Shown here: piece by piece, positions 19,589 through 30,518 of the stretch
How the letters are laid out: the number at the start of each line of letters is the position of its first letter
Numbering within the stretch: position 1 is the stretch's first letter
Origin: Alopecurus myosuroides
Taxonomy: Eukaryota > Streptophyta > Magnoliopsida > Poales > Poaceae
Direction of reading: 5' to 3'
NCBI GenBank assembly: GCA_028641055.1
Contig: CM054062.1
Location: 174,115,642 to 174,179,641, forward strand
DNA: 64,000 nt
Notes under the pieces: model-generated
Told to the model about the DNA's origin: nothing
The model's database searches: none
Seen by the model: the letters and a program-made list of their open reading frames with translations, nothing else
Position numbers and translations under genes: made by a program

Positions 19589-22192
19589 ATGGCCGACACT
19601 ATATCTAACCTACAAGATACGGTTGGAGTTCTCCAAACCGAACTATCTAAGGTTAGCTCTAGTGTTAGCTCGGATGTGTCTAGCATGAAGAAAATGATGG
19701 AGGCACTGATGGGGAAAACCAAGGAGTCCACGGAACCACCTCTCACTACCAACGATGTTAGCTCGGACGAAGATTCCATTCCGGATATCGACGATATGGA
19801 AGCTAACATCGCTTTAGCTAAGGCGAAAGCCAAAGCAAAAGCCGATAAAAAGGCTAAGGGTGGTGTGAGCTCCGAGGGCTCCAAGTCTCAATCGGCTAAC
19901 GGTTCGGGGTCTCAATCTAAAGTTCCACCACCTCCCAATTACGACTCTATTCACCCTATTGCCACTATGCCACACACGGTTAATGTTGGAGTTCCTCCCA
20001 TGCTTAACACTAACGAGTTTTCTTCTTGGAAGTTCGATATGGAGTCTCACATTTCAGGATCTTGCACCGCATTGTGGAGAAGCATTCTATATGGATTTCA
20101 CCCTCACGATCCGAACAACTTGACTCCAAGAGAGGATGTGGAATTTCAACTCAACAAGACCGCTCTTGTGACTATCCAAAAGGCCCTCCCAAGAGAACAT
20201 CTTGAACACATTCGCGGTATCAAGACCGCCAAGGAAGCTTGGGATAAGCTTGACTCCTTGTTCCAAGGCAATGCAAGCATCCAATCATCAAAATACGATG
20301 TTGCTCTTGACAAGTCCGAGAACTTTGTCATGCATGAAGATGAGAGTCCCGAGGAGCTATATAGAAGAGTGGTCACCCTTGGCAATCAATTTAGGGACTT
20401 TGGAAAGGAGGAAATCTCCGATGAGTGGATCAAGAGGAAATTTGTCAAGGCCATAACTCCTTTTGAGAAGAATCTCTCCACTAGCATTCGAACAAGATCC
20501 GACTACAACTCACTCAACTCCATTGGTGTCCTTAGTGAGTTCATAGCCATATCTTTGTCTCACAAGAGCGTGGATGATGCTCGTGCTCGCTCAAGAGGCC
20601 ATGGGAAGTCTCCTAACCTTGGCTTAAAATCTAAGGCCATGGCCAAGATAGAAGAAGTGGATGATGATGATGATGATGAGGAGGACTATGAGGATACATA
20701 CAAGGGTGCCCACAAATGTATTGCTCTTGCCATGCAAGGGTATTGGAAGAGATGGGAGGCTCACAAGGCCGGTGCCCCTAGACCTTCAAGGAACAAGACC
20801 TTTAGGAAGAAAGGGGAGCGGCCAAGGACTTGTTACAATTGTGGAAGTGCGAACCACTTCGTCAAAGAGTGTCCTTTTGAGCCACGAGAAGAGAATGAAG
20901 GGAAGCTTGTTCGCAAGGACAAGAACAAATCTCCACAAAACAAGAACCTCGCTAGAAGAGTCCCAAGGGCTCTATATGTTCAAGAGGGCCCAACATTGGA
21001 AACATACTACTCCGGAGATGAAGGAGAAGATGAAGTCGTAGGTGTCGCCCACGTCGCCATAGCTACGACTTCCTCTTCATCGGTCTCTCTATTCGAATCT
21101 CCCAATGAGAAGGCATCGATCCGACCTACATGTCTCATGGCAAAAGCCACCGCGGTAATATCTTCCACCTCCAAGTCTATTATCACTAGCTATCCCTCAT
21201 TATTGGATTGTGTTGAAAACATTGTTGATGATGAGGAGGCCAAGAAGCTAGGATCTTGGTTGTGTAGTCTTGAAGGTGAAACTAAAGAAAAAGTAAAAGC
21301 TCTCCTAAGGCAACTTGATGATGCCAACTCTCTCATTTATGAGAAGGAGGAGATCATCACGACCTTGGAGAACCATGACGGTAGCCATGAGAATCATGAT
21401 GACGAACTCGTCAAGGCTCTCAAAAAGGAGAGATCCATGAGAGCTTCTCTTGAAGAGAAACTATCAAGTCTACAAGAGACTTATGCTATTAGTGTTTCTA
21501 AGCTTAGAAAAGATAACAAAAAATCTCTTGCCAAGATTAAGAAAGAACATGCCAAATCTCTTGTTTTACTTAAAGAATTTGAAGAGGAAGAGTTAAAGCT
21601 AGGAATAGCCCATGAAAAAATTGTCGAGGAACATGACAAACTAAAAGGGGAGTTTGCATCTCTCAAAGAAATTCATGACAAACTTGCTAAGTCTCGAATC
21701 AAGCTTCTAGCTCAACAATCTAATAAGCATGTTGCATATTCATCAAATAACATTGTTATTATGCCTACCTCTTCTACTACAACTAACATTGTAGGGAAGG
21801 AAAGAATTCTCAATGATGCAATAAGCTCTCAAGGTGCCAAGAAAGGAAAAGAGGGACTTGGCTTTGTTTCCAAGTCAAAGAAGAAATCCAAGAGTGTCAC
21901 ATCTCCCTCCAAAAATGTTATCTTCGTGAAAGAGGGTGAGGTGCACAAAGAAAAGGAGACCAACGCCATTATGGGTGGTGATACCTCTAGGGGGAGCATC
22001 ACTCATAATGATTTTGCCGGAAAATATAACCCATCTTATGTTCTTATGAAATCTAGAGATGGACATGTTTATGCTAAATACGTTGGTACTTCTTATGGTG
22101 ATGATTATCATTGGACTATTTGGGTTCCTAAGACCCTTGTGACTAACAAAAGAGGACCCATTGAAGGATGGGTACCTAAATCAAGAAATTGA
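19589..22192 (+). CDS. gag: Gag polyprotein of Copia A
   Basis: 867 codons. Gag forms the cytoplasmic particle that packages element RNA. Residues about 110-330 form the Copia gag domain. An acidic run (EEVDDDDDDEEDYED) lies near 355-370, and a CCHC zinc knuckle (CX2CX4HX4C, CYNCGSANHFVKEC) at about 415-428. The C-terminal half (about 560-730) is Lys/Glu/Leu-rich and looks coiled coil. Such a long gag is typical of Sireviruses. An upstream ATG at 19541 is in the same frame but is followed by TAA at 19577-19579. The start at 19589 is the first that yields the full protein, so the true N-terminus may have been lost. The frame ends at TGA, 11 bases before the pol frame opens. Confidence 0.88.
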   Translation: MADTISNLQDTVGVLQTELSKVSSSVSSDVSSMKKMMEALMGKTKESTEPPLTTNDVSSDEDSIPDIDDMEANIALAKAKAKAKADKKAKGGVSSEGSKSQSANGSGSQSKVPPPPNYDSIHPIATMPHTVNVGVPPMLNTNEFSSWKFDMESHISGSCTALWRSILYGFHPHDPNNLTPREDVEFQLNKTALVTIQKALPREHLEHIRGIKTAKEAWDKLDSLFQGNASIQSSKYDVALDKSENFVMHEDESPEELYRRVVTLGNQFRDFGKEEISDEWIKRKFVKAITPFEKNLSTSIRTRSDYNSLNSIGVLSEFIAISLSHKSVDDARARSRGHGKSPNLGLKSKAMAKIEEVDDDDDDEEDYEDTYKGAHKCIALAMQGYWKRWEAHKAGAPRPSRNKTFRKKGERPRTCYNCGSANHFVKECPFEPREENEGKLVRKDKNKSPQNKNLARRVPRALYVQEGPTLETYYSGDEGEDEVVGVAHVAIATTSSSSVSLFESPNEKASIRPTCLMAKATAVISSTSKSIITSYPSLLDCVENIVDDEEAKKLGSWLCSLEGETKEKVKALLRQLDDANSLIYEKEEIITTLENHDGSHENHDDELVKALKKERSMRASLEEKLSSLQETYAISVSKLRKDNKKSLAKIKKEHAKSLVLLKEFEEEELKLGIAHEKIVEEHDKLKGEFASLKEIHDKLAKSRIKLLAQQSNKHVAYSSNNIVIMPTSSTTTNIVGKERILNDAISSQGAKKGKEGLGFVSKSKKKSKSVTSPSKNVIFVKEGEVHKEKETNAIMGGDTSRGSITHNDFAGKYNPSYVLMKSRDGHVYAKYVGTSYGDDYHWTIWVPKTLVTNKRGPIEGWVPKSRN

Positions 22193-22202
22193 TCTCTTGT
22201 AG

Positions 22203-25200
22203 GGAAACGCTTCCGGAGCACATAGATGGACAGTGGATAGTGGTGCATCCCAACACATGACCGGAAGCCATGACGCAATAAGTAATATTGAACCTCCTCT
22301 ACCACATCTCAATTGTGTTACAATTGGTGACAAGTCCGAGCTTAAGGTATTGGGACGAGGCAAGGTAGCTATCTCAAATGATTTATCAATTGAGAATGTT
22401 CTCCTTGTTGAGTCCCTTGGCTATAACTTGATGTCCGTTCTTCAACTTGCAAATTGTGGTTTTACCTCGTTCTTTAATAAAGAGAGTGTGATTGTCACTT
22501 GGGAGACTTCTCTTAAAGTAGCCTTTGTTGGGTTTTTCGAGAACGGCATGTATGTAGTGGACTTCTCTAAAGAAGACACGTGTGCCGCGACATGCCTAAT
22601 GGCTAAAGTTGATGTGGGATGGATTTGGCATCGCCGACTAGCCCACACCAATATGAGAATGTTACATGACCTCCAAAGTGGCAATCACGTTCTAGGACTA
22701 ACCAAAGCTAAGTTTGCTAAAGATCGTGTGTGTAGCTCTTGTACCTTTGGGAAGCAACACGGAGAACAACACCCAACCAAGACAACTATCTCCACCACAA
22801 GAATTCTCGAGCTCATTCACTTAGATCTCTTTGGCCCACTATCTTATGATAGCCTCAGAGGAAAGAAGTATTGCTTGGTGATTGTGGATGATTATTCAAG
22901 ATATTGTTGGGTGTATTTCTTCAAGAGGAAAAGTGAGACTCAAAATAGAGTCATCAAGTTCATCACTCTAGTGGAGCGCCAACACAATGCTACCATCTTG
23001 GCCATTCGGAGTGATAATGGCTCGGAGTTCAAGAACTACACCGTTGAGGGTTTTCTTAGTGAAGAAGGCATTGCTCATCAATATTCCACTCCCTATACCC
23101 CTCAAAAAAATGGTGTTGCGGAGAGAAAGAACCGGACTTTGATGGATGCGGCTAGGACTATGATTGCGGAGTTCTCTTCTCCTTATAACTTTTGGACCGA
23201 AGCCGTCTCCACCGCTTGTCATGCTACCAATCGGCTCTATCTTCGCAAGATCTTGAACAAGACTCCCTATGAGATTCTCACGGGCAAGAAACCGGATGTA
23301 TCTTATTTCAAGGTCTTCGGTTGCAAGTGCTTCATTCGCAAGAAAGGAAAACGGTTGTCAAAATTTGAGACTAGATCTTATGAGGGTATCTTTGTTGGCT
23401 ATGCCACGAATGCTCACGCCTATAGAGTCTACAACAAGTCCACCGGGCAAGTTGAAGAAGCTATAGACGTAGTGTTTGATGAGGACAACGGCTCCCAAGG
23501 GGGGCGTATAGATCATGGTGTTGTAGGAGATGCAATTCCTCCCATCGTCATAAGAAGAATGGGGATTGGTGAAATAATTCCCATTGAGGGTTATCGGATG
23601 ACGGAGGGAGAAGGACTATGCCCCACTCAAGTGGAGCCATTGACTACACCCATTGATGATCAAGCTATCCAACAAGATGCACCAAGCCCTCAAGCTAACT
23701 ATCAAGGCCAAGCTAATGAACAAGGCCAAGCAACACATCTAAATCATGATCAAGATTCTATTATTGTTGAGAATGCTCAACCTAGTGGTGATTCATCACC
23801 CATCTTTGATCAAGGACGAAATCAAGATGGACATGTCTCCGATGAAGAAGGTGATTCTCAATCAATATCCAAGGAATCTTTGGAGGAGATACTAGCTCGT
23901 AGAGCAAAGAGAAGGCTAGAGAATCTCGAACGAGCGGGTCATATGGAGGACATGATTCTTGGACAAGTTCGTGGAAGAGTGGTCACTAGAAGGCAATTGG
24001 CGGATTTTAGCAAGGCTCATGCTTTTGTCTCCTTCATTGAACCCAAGAAGGTATATGAAGCTCTCGAAGATCAAGATTGGCTTGAAGCCATGCATGATGA
24101 ACTCAATAACTTCGAGCACAACAAAGTGTGGAAATTAGTGCCAAGACCCAAGGATTGAAAAAATGTCATTGGCACCAAATGGGTGTTCAAGAACAAGCAA
24201 GACAAATATGGCATTGTCATTCGCAACAAGGCAAGATTGGTGGCCCAAGGTTTTTCTCAAGTCGAAGGTATCGATTTCGGTGAAAGCTTTGCCCCCGTAG
24301 CTCGCCTTGAATCCATTCGTATCTTACTTGCTTATGCATCTCATCATAACTTCAATTTACAACAAATGGATGTCAAAAGTGCTTTCCTTAATGGTCCCAT
24401 TAATGAGTTAGTATATGTCAAGCAACCTCCGGGTTTCGAGGATCCCAACCACCCCGATCATGTCTATAAACTTGATAAGGCGCTCTATGGACTTAAACAA
24501 GCTCCACGTGCGTGGTATGAGCACCTTAAAGAGTTTCTAGTAGATCGCGGGTTTAATGTTGGTTTAATCGATCCCACCCTCTTTACCAAGACGGTTGGAG
24601 GTGACTTGTTCATATGCCAACTCTATGTGGATGACATCATTTTTGGGTCTACTAACACCTTGTTCAATGAGGAGTTTTGCAAGCTTATGACCGATTGGTT
24701 TGAGATGTCTATGATGGGAGAGTTGGAATTCTTCCTTGGCTTTGAAGTAAATCAATATTATGAAGGGACTTTCATCAAACAAGCCAAATACACTCAAGAC
24801 ATGCTCAAGAGGTTTAATATGAATGATGCCAAACCTATGAAGACTCCTATGTACACTACCACCGACTTGAAACCCGACCCCAACGGTAAAGAGGTAGATC
24901 AAAATGTATACCGCTCCATGATTGGCTCTTTGCTCTACCTTTGTGCATCTAGACCCGATATCATGTATAGCGTAGGTAAATGTGCAAGGTTTCAAGCCTC
25001 CCCAAGGCAAAGTCATTTGGAAGCTGTGAAACGGATCTTTCGATATCTAGTTCATACCCCAAACTTCGGTCTTTGGTACCCCAAGGGTTCAAGCTTTCAG
25101 CTCATTGGATACTCGGATGCGGATTATGCGGGAGAGAAGACGGATAGGAAGTCCACATCCGGGGGTTGTCAATTCCTTGGCCGCTCCTTGGTATGTTGGT

Positions 25201-25577
25201 CTTCTAAGAAGCAAAATTGCATTGCTCTCTCCACCACTGAGGCCGAGTATATCTCCGCGGCAAGTTGTTGTGCCCAATTGCTATGGATGAGGCAAACCTT
25301 GAAGGATTATGGTATTCATTTTGACAAGGTGCCTCTTCTTTGTGACAATGAGAGTGCTATCAAGATCGCCTACAACCCGGTTCTTCATTCCAAGACGAAG
25401 CACATTGAGATCCTTCATCATTTCATTCGGGATCATGTTGAGAAAGGTGATATTGATCTCTCATATGTCTCCACAACGGATCAACTTGCCGATATCTTCA
25501 CGAAGGCCCTTGATGAACCAAGATTTCGAGCTTTGAGGAATGAACTAAATGTCATAGATTCCTCCAACTTCACTTGA
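22203..25577 (+). pseudogene. pol: Pol polyprotein of Copia A (protease-integrase-RT-RNase H), one nonsense codon
   Basis: The frame opens after TAG 22200-22202, and the first reliable motif is the protease site [10 protein letters not shown] at about 22236. Integrase follows with its HHCC zinc site (HRRLAH...CSSC) and D-D-E residues ([20 protein letters not shown]). Reverse transcriptase comes next with [10 protein letters not shown] near 24621, and RNase H with [14 protein letters not shown] and KHIE. The frame is in a different register from gag. TGA at 24156-24158 just before the RT domain breaks it; copy B has a cysteine codon there. The downstream part is open to TGA 25575-25577. Two charge-changing substitutions against copy B lie in the integrase glutamine pair and the RNase H end. 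Without readthrough no RT would be made. Confidence 0.93.
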
Positions 25578-25636
25578 AACCTTGCATATCTACCCTCATT
25601 ATGCATGCTATTAGGCTTAGATGTAGGCATGGACAT

Positions 25637-25644
25637 AGGGGGAG
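25637..25644 (+). other. Internal polypurine-tract-like motif after pol (Copia A)
   Basis: AGGGGGAGC lies about 60 bases after the pol stop. The matching place in copy B (59191-59200, minus strand) has the same motif, so it is conserved between elements. Extra polypurine tracts are described for Sireviruses. Confidence 0.5.
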
Positions 25645-26036
25645 CACTACTCAATTCATGAATATGCACTCCTCCTATTATGCGAAAAATAAATCATCAT
25701 TGCATATCTAGTCATTTGTGACTTATTGTGCTTAATTGTGAGTAGTAATTTTGGACCCAAGATATATCTTCGCGGTGCCAAGTTACACACTCAAACATGG
25801 TGGCCTCGGCCACCGACCATTGTGTGTGCTTTGGATCTTTCACGCCTATCATATCTCCGTCTTGACAACTCGTGCGGGTTCGGTCTTCTATCTTTTTGTT
25901 GCTTCTTGCGGACCCCTTCGAGTAATGTCTCTCGTATATCAGTGACGTTTTTCCAACCCAAGCCTCCTTTTCCCAAACCATTGCTTCCATCGAAATGCTC
26001 GTGTTTTTTTAATCTTGGCGCGCGAAAATTTGGTTG

Positions 26037-26278
26037 AGCGGAGGCTCCGGTGAATCCACCGGAGGCTCCGCTGCCAAGGGCGGAGGCTCCGGTGAATCCA
26101 CCGGAGGCTCCGCTGGTCCTGTCCACCGGAACACCACCGGATGCTCCGCTGACCCACAGTGGCTCAGCGGGCCAAAACTTAACTGTTTTGGGACAGGGAG
26201 CGGAGGCTCCGGTGCGAACCACCAGAGGTTCCGCTGGTGGGAGCAGAGGCTCCGGTGAATCCACCGGAGGCTCCGCCG
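26037..26278 (+). promoter_or_regulatory. Array of GC-rich inverted motifs upstream of the extra ORF (Copia A)
   Basis: Six exact copies of GGAGGCTCCG plus variants occur in about 240 bp, mostly paired as GCTCCGGTG-AATC-CACCGGAG, which can fold into hairpins with 8-9 bp stems. The same motif fills the left part of both LTRs, and an equivalent array precedes the extra ORF of copy B. The location between pol and exon 1 of the extra ORF suggests an internal promoter or another cis-acting role; this is inference. Confidence 0.6.
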
Positions 26279-26480
26279 GCGGAAAATTTCTGAGGATAAG
26301 AGATGGGCGTGTGGGGGTAAGTGAGATTCACTTTCACTTTCCCCCACCCGCCCCCATCTTCCTCCTCAAGAACCGCCGCCACCCCAAGATTTTCGCCGCC
26401 GGATTCGAGCGCTCCACCGCGGGCAGGCCATCTCCTCGCCTTGGGACGCTCCGGGAACCTTCCCTCCCTCCTTTTTCCCC

Positions 26481-28282
26481 ATGGATGCCGCGGGTACGTG
26501 CTCTCTCTCTCTCATCTAGTTGATGGATGGGATGCATAGGAGTTCATGTGCTTTGCCTCTAGATTCATGGATTTGGAGTTTTAGGAGTGGGATTTCTCAA
26601 GTACAAACCCTAGTAACCTAGGTAAGGCTTGTTAGGCTTGAATCGTTGCGGTTGTTGGGAGTTTTTGCCCTAACCCTAGATTATTCAACCCTAACACCCC
26701 GTGTATCTAGGTTTCTTGGTTTTGTGCGTGCCTTACCAACTCGAGCATTACTCTTTGTTCATGATCCTCTTGCTTTCTCTCTTAGATGCTTCCGGTTCCA
26801 AGGGAAAAGGGCAACGGTACAAGAACACCGGCCCCGCAAGCCTCAACCCGTGGATGAGATTCAAGCCGAACTTGACAGCTCTCAAGGCAAGCGCAAGCGC
26901 TTCCCGGCTCCCAAGAAGACTTTGCCAAGGAGGAACACCACACCAACCGCCTCCAAGATGTCCGAGGCTATGTTCTTGAAGGAAAGGCGTGCGAATCCAT
27001 ATGTGGTTGCCCGTGATCGTTTGATGCCCCAATTCTGGGGTAAGGATCCACGCTTTCACACCGTCTTCCAAGGGCAGATTTTTAGTGAGATTTTGATGAG
27101 GAAGACAAAGGAAAATGTCGTCCCTCAACACGCCATTAGTATTGGGCACATGGAAAGGAATCACAAGTACTTTGGAGAGGCTCTTGAGCTCATTCAAAAG
27201 TTTGGTCTTGGTCCCATTATTACTCTTCAACAAGATTTCGACGAAGAGCTTGTTTGTCAGTTTCTTGCCACGGTTCATCTCTCCAATGAGACCGAGCGTA
27301 ATATGATTTGGATGACTAAGGATAGACAGCTTGACATCACATGGAAAGATGTTGGCATCATTCTTGGTGGCTACCCAGATTTTGGTCCGTTTGCTGAGGG
27401 AGAAGAGTTTGCCAACGGATGGTTCCGAGTTCATATCATTAACACCTCCTCACTTCCCAAGGATGGACTTACTCCTCTCTATCATTGGAATAAATACGCC
27501 GTTGGGTTCGTGAAGGGCCTCTATCCCACATATGACATCATGTTGCGCATCTATCGCGAGGCCATCAACCCAAAGGGGGCAATGTGGATGAGATTCAAGG
27601 CTTCTTGAAGAACCTTATTCTCCTTACTCACCAACACCGGATGGATGACACTCCACGCAAGCTTGATGTGTTGGATTATATTTGGAATGAGTTGTGGTAT
27701 GCCATTGTCAACCGGAAGAATGCTTGTTTTGGGCCATTCATCATGAAGATCATCCTTGACGTATGGAATAAGAAGTTTCCGAATGAACCTCTTGATGATG
27801 CACATTGGATCTCTCACACGGAAAAGAGGCTTCCCATGAAAGATCACACCGAACCCGTTGTGCATCCCACTCCCGCCATCCGCAAGCACAAGGCTAGGCC
27901 TCGCATCATTGTTGATGAGGAAGAAGACGAGGGTCCATCTCAACCTCCTCCCTCTAGCAATGCCTTCAAATGGATGGCACGGGCTCTCAAGAAAGTGTTT
28001 CGGTTGAACAAGAAAATAGAGCAACATCAATGGGAAGAACACTATGATAAGGAACTCAAGAACCGCCACAAAGCTCAAGCTTCTCGTCAACGTCTTCGTG
28101 AGGAAGGCCTCTCCATTGAATCCCCGGTTCTTGATAGCATCACCAATTGGGACGATTGGCAAGCGAAGGACTCCAAGGGCAAGCTTATTGAGTGGTCCGA
28201 GGAAGAAGGAGATGAAGCCACTAGCTCTCACCACCGTGATCCCTCCCCGGCTCCGGAAGCCTCTTCCTCCTCCTCCGAGTGA
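26481..28282 (+). pseudogene. Extra ORF of Copia A (env-position gene), spliced, two frameshifts
   Basis: Copy B contains an intact version. By comparison exon 1 is ATG 26481 to 26493, an intron with GTACGTG...CTCTTAG ends spans 26494-26785, and exon 2 runs 26786-28282, ending at TGA. Two single-base losses, near 26836 and near 27575, put exon 2 into three registers. The middle section (KYFGEALELIQKFGLGP, TWKDVGIILGGYPDFGP) resembles the plant transposon protein domain found in many retroelement ORFs. A basic KRKRFPAPKK near the N-terminus could be a nuclear signal. No signal peptide or transmembrane segment is visible, so 'envelope' describes position only. The stop lies directly before the MITE target site. 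Confidence 0.78.
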
Positions 28283-28290
28283 TTTGGGAC

Positions 28291-28681
28291 CATAGTTTAA
28301 AAAACCGAACCGGTGATCGAACCGGCGTGGCTGTCGGTTCAGGTTTTCACCGGTCGGACCGTCGGTTCATCGGTTCATTTGCGATAAAAACCGGAATATT
28401 TAAGCTAATTTTTCAAAATTCTGACCTTGAAACAAATGAGTACACATAATATTTGATGCAATGCACTAAATTATCATATATTGGCGCTAGCATAGATGGT
28501 TGCTGAGCTTGTAGTGAACCTTGAGTCAAGGTCAAGGGTTCAATTCCTTTTTATGCACCATTTTCAATTTATTTTTATGGTTTTTTACTAAAAGACCAAT
28601 GCTTGTTAAAAAACCGGACAAGGCTTCGGTTCTCGGTTTTTCCGGTCGGACCGCCGGTCCGGTTCGGTTTTTAAAACTAGG
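28291..28681. mobile_element. hAT-type MITE inside Copia A, 391 bp
   Basis: Terminal inverted repeats of 23 bp with two mismatches (left CATAGTTTAAAAAACCGAAC, right end complementary to CCTAGTTTTAAAAACCGAAC). The flanking 8-bp duplication TTTGGGAC is at 28283-28290 and 28682-28689. An 8-bp duplication is the hAT signature. Copy B has a single uninterrupted TTTGGGAC at the matching place (about 56587-56594 on the minus strand). The ends are rich in CCGGTCGG-type repeats. No ORF. Confidence 0.9.
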
Positions 28682-28730
28682 TTTGGGACGTTTGCATCTT
28701 GGTCTCTCTCTTTTTGGTATCTTGATGCCA

Positions 28731-28740
28731 AAGGGGGAGA
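28731..28740 (+). other. Second polypurine-tract-like motif (Copia A)
   Basis: AAGGGGGAGA lies about 360 bases before the 3' LTR. Copy B has the same at 56537-56546 (minus strand). Confidence 0.5.
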
Positions 28741-29090
28741 GATTTATATTAGGAACGGTCATTTGAATGGGTCTCCCTCAAGCTTCTTCATTTTGCATCT
28801 TTCATTTGGCTTGAGGGAGTTTGGTTTCTTATCGGATCATTTGGAACTTCGGCTTATCTATCGTGAACTTCGTCATATTATGTTATGTGAACCCCGTATG
28901 TCATATTATGTTCGTGTGAACCTCGTTTGATGTTATTTATGTGATATATGTGTGTACTGTGATATTGTTGTCATGTCATTCTTATATATCATGCCTAAAT
29001 GCTCTCAATATGAAAGGAGCATACCTTTAGCGGGAGCTCCGTTCATATTGTGTTATAATCATACAAATAGTTATGTTGTCATCAATTACC

Positions 29091-29104
29091 AAAAAGGGGG
29101 AGAA
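29091..29104 (+). other. Polypurine tract of Copia A
   Basis: AAAAAGGGGGAGAA directly precedes the 3' LTR start TGAAAG, as required for plus-strand priming. Copy B is identical except for the last bases. Confidence 0.92.
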
Positions 29105-30518
29105 TGAAAGATCATCGTCCGTTTTGGTAATTATATGATAACACAACTATTTGATCTAATGTTTGTTCAATAGATGGAAATGCTCAGGTTTAAACAGGTT
29201 CACTTATTCTATGGGGCAAATGATCAGTTTATATGAAAAGTGCAAGGAGAAACGAATACAGGAAAGTGAAATATGCAGGAGCGGAGGCTCCGGTGATTCC
29301 ACCGGAGGCTCCGCCCAGGATCCGGTGGGGGCTCCGCCAAAACCCCTCTCTGGAGCAAATGAGCGGAACCAGGAGCGGAAGCTCCGGTGGAGTTCCGGTG
29401 GGCGGAACCTCCGCCAGTTCCACCGGAGGCTCCGCCATCCTCCAACGCACGCGCTGCACACAATAAGGGATCCGGTGGGGTTCCGGTGGAAGCTCTGCGT
29501 AAGTGTCCTTCTGTTTGAGCAGAGCGGATGTTCCACCGGAACCTCCGGTGGACCTCCGGTGCCTTCCCTTTCCTAGGGTAACTGGGCTCCGGTGGGGGGT
29601 CCGGTGGATGCTCCGCTTAACTGCCCTTCTGTTTGGGCAGAGCGGATGTTCCACCGGAGCCTCTGGTGAGCTTCCGGTGGGCGGAACCTCCGCTCGGTAT
29701 TCCAGCGCAAACTAGCTGTTGCGCTGCGCAACTGTGGAGCGGGCTGAAGACCACCGGAGCCTCCGGTGCCCTGGACTGCAAACGGTCACTTAAATGCAAG
29801 GGGTATAAATACCCCTTCCCCTACCTCTTAAATGCTAAGTTTTTCCCATTCTCTCTCCTAGCCATTAATGAAAGCTTCAACCACCTAGATCTCCTACTCC
29901 GTCCACCCAAACACTCCCAAACTTGGTGGAGAGCTAGAGGAGACCTAGATCCACACTTCCACCAAAGGAATCTCAAATCCATCCACCACAACCTAGTAGA
30001 TCTAGAATCCTACTCGAGGCCTAGAAACCTTAGTAGATCTCGTGCTTGTAGTTTCCACCTTGTTGCAAGAAGCTACGGATTGCTTGAGAGCCTCCATCCA
30101 TCTTGTGGAGTGACCTCAAGTCCTTGTAAAGGTTTGGTCAACGCCTTCAAGTCGACCTCATAGTGGAAACAAGCATCTCCCTCACCGGAGAAGCTCAAGG
30201 AGAACAAGGTGTGCACAACCGTGCTATTGAGGAGCGCCTAGGTGGCTCCCCACCTCTCCAACGTAGACGTACTTCTCTTTGAGAAGGAACTACGGTGAAT
30301 CATATCCTTGTCTCCTTGTTTACACTTATTGTTTGCTTTACTACCTTACGCTTTACTTCCGTTGCGCATATCGTTTTGTTCACATAGGTTGCTCACCTAG
30401 TTGCACATCTAGAGAACCTTACTTTATCTTGCTAAGCCCCACTAAAAGGAAAAGAAAAGAAAAATTGGTAGTCAACCTATTCACCCCCCCCCCTCTAGTT
30501 GACCATAGTGCACTTTCA
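29105..30518 (+). repeat. 3' LTR of Copia A
   Basis: 1,414 bp, the same ends as the 5' LTR. It lacks three short segments (about 14, 23 and 18 bp) present in the 5' LTR, all inside CCGG-rich repeats. TATAAATA is at 29804-29811. The right flank GCAAC is the target duplication. Confidence 0.95.

Larger units (their letters stand above)
18027..30518 (+). mobile_element. Complete Sirevirus-type Copia retrotransposon (copy A)
   Basis: This 12,492-bp element has two LTRs, a primer binding site, gag, pol in Copia order (protease, integrase, reverse transcriptase, RNase H), an extra ORF after pol, and a polypurine tract. Perfect 5-bp target duplications show that it is a single insertion. The large gag, extra 3' ORF and several GGGGGAG tracts fit the Sirevirus lineage (Maximus-like in Triticeae, inferred). 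The LTRs differ by few substitutions but several indels in GC-rich repeats, so the insertion is fairly young. It is damaged: an in-frame stop in pol, two frameshifts in the extra ORF, and a MITE at 28291-28681. Confidence 0.92.

Noticed and set aside
26646..27608. Independent 320-codon gene
   Set aside because: Its N-terminal part is intron sequence and the rest is the middle register of the frameshifted extra ORF of Copia A.
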